Of a DNA stretch of 22,095 nucleotides, positions 19,919 to 22,095 are shown piece by piece. The DNA is from a virus, in the IMG/VR virus record IMGVR_UViG_3300047481_000154, positions 1 to 22,095 of that record. One strand, written 5' to 3'. The first letter of the stretch is position 1, and the number at the start of each line of letters is the position of its first letter. A model generated the notes under the pieces. The model made no database searches and was not told the origin of the DNA. It saw only the letters and a program-made list of their open reading frames with translations. Position numbers and translations under genes: made by a program.

Positions 19919-20827
19919 TTAACTGTTTCTCATCGCATAGCGAGTGGAGAAAGAATTGTCAGGCTTGCCTTTGTTCTTCTTGGTGTCTTCTGCAGGAGAT
20001 ACGTTTCTCATTGCATAGCGAGTGGAGAAATCATCGCCTGTCTTTTTCCGCTGATCGTTGCTAGGCGGCGAAGAGGTTTTCTTAAGATCAGGATCTTTAG
20101 AGGTTCCAGCTAGACGCCGACGGTTCATATCATCGTCATTACGTGGGAAGCTCTGGGAGTCAGACCTCACACTTGAGAGTGTGCTGTGCGGACGATCCAT
20201 CCCATCATCAACTTTAGGAGAAGCAATTCTCTTCTTCGGTGCAGTCTTAGCAACGCGAGTAGGTGTATTGTTAGCGCTATAGTCTGAGGAGCGCGTATCT
20301 GGTGCGTCATCACCTCGACCCTTCATCGTCGGGTTCGAGAAAATCCCGCCACTCGGCTTGACTCCGCGATCTGCTTCATCAGGGTAGGTGTCAGCAACCG
20401 GTGGACGTATGTTGCCTCCCTCGTCAAGAGTGCTCATATTGCGACCGGAGTAGTCGTTGAACTCGTTGTTCGTAGGCGTCTTCATATCGCGTTCCATCAT
20501 GCCGCGACCGGCGCCATACTTGTTGTACGCTGCAGAACCCGGCTGGTCGATGTTACCTTCTTTCAGGCGAGTGCCCAGACGCTTGAAGCCATCAACGAAT
20601 TTCTCGAGGCCGCTCATGTTTGCGCGTTCAGCTTCGCGCTCGCGGTTAGAGGCTTCCAAGCCTTCGCGCTTCAGCTGCTCTGTTACGTCGCCACCATCAG
20701 CCAAGCCCAGACGAGAAGGCGCATTGTGGAACAGCTCGTTGCGAACGATGTTGCCCTTCTGCGTGATCTTGGGAGTCGAGTTGTTCTTGGCGTAGTTTTG
20801 CTTCTGCCAGTCAGGTGAGTAGCCCAT
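19919..20827 (-). CDS. Disordered, charged protein with ADGG motif and duplicated FSTRYAMRN tail
   Basis: A 302-residue protein of low complexity, rich in Asp, Arg, Lys, Ser, Asn, Pro and Gly, most of it likely disordered. It holds LGLADGGDVTEQLKREG (residues about 40-56) and a basic helix MSGLEKFVDGFKRLGTRLKE. Near the end FSTRYAMRN occurs twice (about 267-275 and 293-301), the second at the very C-terminus. GGGAAATAA precedes ATG. It sits between portal and scaffold, so it is probably a virion or assembly component; a repeated terminal peptide could be a docking tag. No homologous domain recognised. Confidence 0.75.
   Translation of the reverse strand: MGYSPDWQKQNYAKNNSTPKITQKGNIVRNELFHNAPSRLGLADGGDVTEQLKREGLEASNREREAERANMSGLEKFVDGFKRLGTRLKEGNIDQPGSAAYNKYGAGRGMMERDMKTPTNNEFNDYSGRNMSTLDEGGNIRPPVADTYPDEADRGVKPSGGIFSNPTMKGRGDDAPDTRSSDYSANNTPTRVAKTAPKKRIASPKVDDGMDRPHSTLSSVRSDSQSFPRNDDDMNRRRLAGTSKDPDLKKTSSPPSNDQRKKTGDDFSTRYAMRNVSPAEDTKKNKGKPDNSFSTRYAMRNS
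19925..20030 (-). repeat. Pair of 28-bp direct repeats coding for FSTRYAMRN
   Basis: The two copies are at 19925-19952 and 20003-20030, in the same orientation and 78 bp apart (start to start), with one mismatch. They are in frame within the 302-residue gene. The near-perfect match at DNA level points to a recent copy event or to selection on the encoded nonapeptide. Confidence 0.92.
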
Positions 20828-20829
20828 TC

Positions 20830-21027
20830 TTATTTCCCGTAGTCTTGCATCGAGCGACGGCCGGTGCCCGACATACCGGATGCGCAGCCAGCCATGCCGC
20901 CGTCAGCAAATGCTTTGCGGCCAGCGACGCCTTTGTGCATCTTCGAAACGTGCGCCTCGACTTCTTTCTTAGCGACTTTCTTCATCATCGATTTGTCTTG
21001 AGCGGCGTCCGCGTGTTTCTTCATCAT
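20830..21027 (-). CDS. Small basic protein with ADGG motif
   Basis: A 65-residue protein: MMKKHADAAQDKSMMKKVAK, a Lys-rich helix, KMHKGVAGRKAFADGGMAGC, then a Gly/Ser-rich end GTGRRSMQDYGK. The 'ADGG' is at residues 41-44. Short proteins with a Lys-rich start and Gly-rich 'ADGG...G.G..RG' end are common behind portal genes in aquatic phages; function unknown. AGGAGACGTAA before ATG is a good binding site. It may be a minor virion or DNA-binding protein. Confidence 0.78.
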   Translation of the reverse strand: MMKKHADAAQDKSMMKKVAKKEVEAHVSKMHKGVAGRKAFADGGMAGCASGMSGTGRRSMQDYGK

Positions 21028-21036
21028 TTACGTCTC

Positions 21037-22095
21037 CTAGATAGAGCCATTCATAACCAACGAGCGAAGGACTTGATCCGCCATCGGCTCAGGAACTTGA
21101 CCACCGTCTGCCATCGGCATTGGTTGCATCGTGTTTGCCATCTGGCCACCAGCTGGAGCACCATCAGGTAACTGCTCTTGCGGAGCGGCCAGCTGTGGCG
21201 GCATGCCTTGCTGTTGTTGCATCTGTGACATCATTTGCTGGATCATCTCTTGAGCCATCACCTGTGCGGCAGCTTGGATCTTCTGCTGCTCGAAGGTGTT
21301 CTGGTCAGGAACGATCTTGCTTGTGTCCATCTGCAGACCACGCGCAGCCTCGCGCAGCAGGTATGCCCTGCCCTCGACGCCAGTGATCTGAGAATCAATC
21401 GGATTCGCCGTAGCCATGAGGAACTCGTTGCGGCGCATCTGGAGAGTCTCTTTGTGCAGGAGACCGATTGCACCTTTGGCTACAACTTTGAAGTCGCCCT
21501 TGATGTAGGGATCAGGGTCGAACATCATGTTGTGCAGATATAGTCTCTGCACAATACCACTTACTATTTTATCTATGTTTGCCACAGCTTGCTTGATACC
21601 TTTCGATGCATTGTCCATAAGCATCGACAGACCACTAGCTGTGCGCCCTGCGCCACTCACGGCACTGGAGCCGTAGACGTAGTTCGGGATACCAGTGACT
21701 TCGTCGGCCTGCTTGGCAAACGTGGTGTACACGCTGAGCAGGACGTCGGCGTTCATGTTCGGCTGGAAGAATCGAACGGCAGGCTGACCACCGCCAGTAC
21801 GGTCGGAGGTTGTCTGCCAGATCTTCCACGGGTAGATGTCGGTCAGCTCCTCGCCATCGGGCAAGCGGTCAACCGCGATCTCAGCCTGAGGGCCGGAAGC
21901 AATACCCATGTTGTTCGCCAAGCTACGAGCGGCGGCGTTGCACATGATCTGGGTATCACGCATGACTTCAGGTAGCGCCACACCCCAGAAGCTGTGAGGC
22001 ACTTCCTCCCACGAGGAGATCTCATACGGGCGCTCGCCCAGCGGATCCGGGTTCAGGATGCACTTCCAGACGATCCCGCCAGTCCACCAGAGGTT
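21037..22095 (-). CDS. Portal protein, C-terminal part (5' end outside the window)
   Basis: The frame is open from the window edge to TAG/TAA at 21037 (352 residues shown). It includes WWTGGIVWKCILNPDPLGE, PHSFWGVALPEVMRDTQIMC, SLANNMGIASGPQAEIAVDR, then RTASGLSMLMDNASKGIKQA, followed by VSGIVQRLYLHNMMFDPD and IKGDFKVVAKGA. These fit the crown/stem/wing region of podoviral portal proteins. A long Met/Gln-rich helix (QVMAQEMIQQMMSQMQQQQG) follows, the barrel-like end seen in such portals. The tail carries PMADGGQVPEP about 22 residues from the end. The portal forms the dodecameric DNA gate at the capsid vertex. Its start and N-terminus are not in the window. Confidence 0.93.
   Translation of the reverse strand, partial: NLWWTGGIVWKCILNPDPLGERPYEISSWEEVPHSFWGVALPEVMRDTQIMCNAAARSLANNMGIASGPQAEIAVDRLPDGEELTDIYPWKIWQTTSDRTGGGQPAVRFFQPNMNADVLLSVYTTFAKQADEVTGIPNYVYGSSAVSGAGRTASGLSMLMDNASKGIKQAVANIDKIVSGIVQRLYLHNMMFDPDPYIKGDFKVVAKGAIGLLHKETLQMRRNEFLMATANPIDSQITGVEGRAYLLREAARGLQMDTSKIVPDQNTFEQQKIQAAAQVMAQEMIQQMMSQMQQQQGMPPQLAAPQEQLPDGAPAGGQMANTMQPMPMADGGQVPEPMADQVLRSLVMNGSI

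Noticed and set aside
19925-20030. 28-bp direct repeats considered as att sites or insertion-element ends
   Set aside because: Both copies are in frame inside one gene and encode the same peptide; no integrase or transposase is in the window.
1-22095. tRNA genes, integrase, transposase or terminase large subunit
   Set aside because: None seen. The terminase would be expected upstream of the portal, outside the window.

Overview
The window is part of the late (virion and lysis) region of a tailed bacteriophage. Every gene I can support lies on the minus strand, so transcription runs from high to low coordinates. The gene content and order point to a short-tailed podovirus with a T7-like virion plan: portal, scaffold, HK97-fold major capsid protein, adaptor-type proteins, a nozzle-like tail protein, a GNAT-fold protein in the place of T7 gene 13, then large internal-virion-type proteins. 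An Rz/Rz1 spanin pair implies a Gram-negative host. The style of the proteins (Gly-rich ADGG tails, a C-terminal 'DKIPAMLSNGEYVIPADTV' module, auxiliary metabolic genes) resembles uncultured aquatic phages, but the host genus cannot be read from the sequence.

Layout in transcription order. (1) Head: portal C-terminal part (window edge to 21037), a small basic protein, a disordered 302-residue protein, a 76-residue protein, scaffold (18627-19568) and major capsid protein (17642-18583), with a hairpin terminator just after the capsid gene. (2) Connector region (15636-17588): small post-capsid proteins, a secreted protein and two adaptor-like proteins. (3) Fibre region (12129-15636): a BppU-like domain protein, a fibre made of sixteen 18-residue repeats, a 147-residue protein, a tail-collar fibre and two small accessory proteins. 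(4) A tightly coupled cassette (9030-12126): a cupin-like protein, two tandem 2-oxoglutarate/Fe(II) oxygenases, a complete membrane fatty-acid desaturase and a DUF6065-like protein. (5) Lysis (7622-9015): holin, Rz with a fully nested Rz1, an M15 peptidase endolysin and a coiled-coil/TM protein. (6) A small conserved protein and an HTH-metallophosphoesterase. (7) Tail and ejection proteins: a 907-residue nozzle-like protein with a large Gly-rich repeat insertion, a 63-residue protein, the GNAT protein and three internal-virion-type proteins, the last cut by the window edge.

Genes are packed: many junctions are 1-8 nt overlaps (ATGA, GTGA, TAATG). There is no gene-free stretch longer than 300 bases; the longest gap is 119 nt (19569-19687). 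Two genes below the usual ORF size limit were found by reading frames directly: Rz1 (8321-8500) and a 50-residue basic protein (17237-17389).

The most notable feature is the iron/oxygen enzyme cassette placed between the fibre genes and the holin, so it should be made late in infection. Other points of interest are the ADGG motif shared by four separate proteins, the short reading frame and A6 run that carry the only ribosome binding site of the repeat fibre gene, and recent repeat expansion in two tail genes.
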